From Actinomyces oris (GTDB lineage: Bacteria > Actinomycetota > Actinomycetes > Actinomycetales > Actinomycetaceae), in NCBI RefSeq assembly GCF_001937665.1, contig NZ_MSKL01000025.1, positions 62,001 to 126,000 of the forward strand: a stretch of DNA of 64,000 nt, given 5' to 3'. The notes beneath the pieces were generated by a model. That model saw nothing but the letters and a program-made list of their open reading frames with translations, ran no database searches and had not been told where the DNA came from. Both the position numbers and the translations under genes were made by a program. Shown in pieces: positions 63,901 to 64,000 of the stretch (the stretch's first letter is position 1; the number at the start of each line of letters is the position of its first letter).

Positions 63901-63919
63901 GCAAATCATTATCATTATC
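63901..63919 (-). promoter_or_regulatory. Fur-box-like operator upstream of the metallophore transport operon
   Basis: On the minus strand this reads GATAATGATAATGATTTGC, matching the classical 19-base Fur consensus GATAATGATAATCATTATC at 16 positions including the first 12. It lies in a local AT-rich dip between the upstream ABC ATPase stop and the S-component start. A DtxR or Zur family binder cannot be excluded in an actinobacterium. Confidence 0.65.
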
Positions 63920-63929
63920 TACCTAGATG

Positions 63930-64000
63930 TCATTCGATCTCGATGACGTGGTCGGTGCACTCGTTGAGGAACTCGATGTCGTGGCTGATGACGATGACGA
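63930..64000 (-). CDS. ABC ATPase, C-terminal fragment (continues beyond the window)
   Basis: The last 22 codons read VIVISHDIEFLNECTDHVIEIE-stop, the H-loop and following strand of an ABC ATPase. The DIEFLNECTDHVIEIE wording suits duplicated cytosolic ABC-F-type ATPases better than transporter ATPases. Truncated by the window edge. Confidence 0.6.
   Translation of the reverse strand, partial: VIVISHDIEFLNECTDHVIEIE

Noticed and set aside
1-64000. tRNA genes, CRISPR arrays, insertion sequences, phage or integrase genes
   Set aside because: No cloverleaf-like TTCGANNC regions in intergenic DNA, no regularly spaced repeats and no transposase or integrase motifs were found on reading. A tRNAscan or ISfinder search would be the decisive test.

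Overview
The window is a high-GC actinobacterial chromosome segment with dense codon-bias-consistent genes. The gene content points to the family Actinomycetaceae and most likely an oral-type Actinomyces: ftsY and smc adjacent, a translational-type T-box before ileS, a trehalose PTS, fused ECF transporter genes and leaderless starts. The species assignment is inference; no rRNA is present. No tRNA, rRNA, CRISPR array, phage gene or insertion sequence was seen.

Layout. 0-2.8 kb: ABC-2 permease, DesK-type sensor kinase (with an apparent 3' frameshift) and its NarL-type response regulator. 2.9-8.7 kb (minus strand): ftsY, a small membrane protein, smc. 8.9-11.1 kb: a NatAB-like ABC exporter pair ending in a very long perfect hairpin. 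11.2-12.4 kb: ndk and an orphan dhaL. 12.7-17.6 kb: trehalose module, treR facing treB (IIA-IIB-IIC fusion) and treC, tied together by matching palindromic operators upstream of treR and treC. 17.7-20.4 kb: a lipoprotein and an N-terminally extended folC.

20.9-36.6 kb is an exopolysaccharide locus: ugd, two near-identical Wzx flippases in direct repeat around a pyruvyltransferase, an EpsG-like polymerase, GT4 and GT2 glycosyltransferases, a phosphoglycosyl transferase, a PLP aminotransferase, a CapD/FlaA1-type dehydratase, a Wzz/BY-kinase-like protein with a degenerate Walker A, and a TupA-like ATP-grasp protein. The pairing of dehydratase, aminotransferase and phosphoglycosyl transferase without an acetyltransferase, plus a pyruvyltransferase, suggests a polymer carrying both a free amine and pyruvate/uronate charges.

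36.9-45.1 kb: ileS with T-box leader, aldo-keto reductase, a Gly-rich membrane-anchored protein, an SDR and a NhaC/YuiF-type antiporter. Two copies of a 90-bp element with a covarying hairpin follow the first two non-ileS minus-strand genes. 45.2-46.0 kb: proC.

46.2-53.9 kb is an assimilatory sulfate reduction operon (sulfite reductase, cysH, cysD, cysN, cobA, TauE/SafE exporter, sirB-like chelatase). It is preceded by an unannotated, apparently leaderless 28-codon leader ORF ending in tandem cysteine codons, which predicts cysteine-responsive attenuation.

54.0-56.8 kb: ABC ATPase, permease and TetR regulator with palindromic operator candidates. 57.0-63.8 kb: four-gene metal/metallophore transport module (ECF S component, a one-chain EcfA-EcfA-EcfT fusion, and two half-size ABC proteins) behind a Fur-box-like sequence. 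The window ends in the C-terminus of another ABC ATPase.
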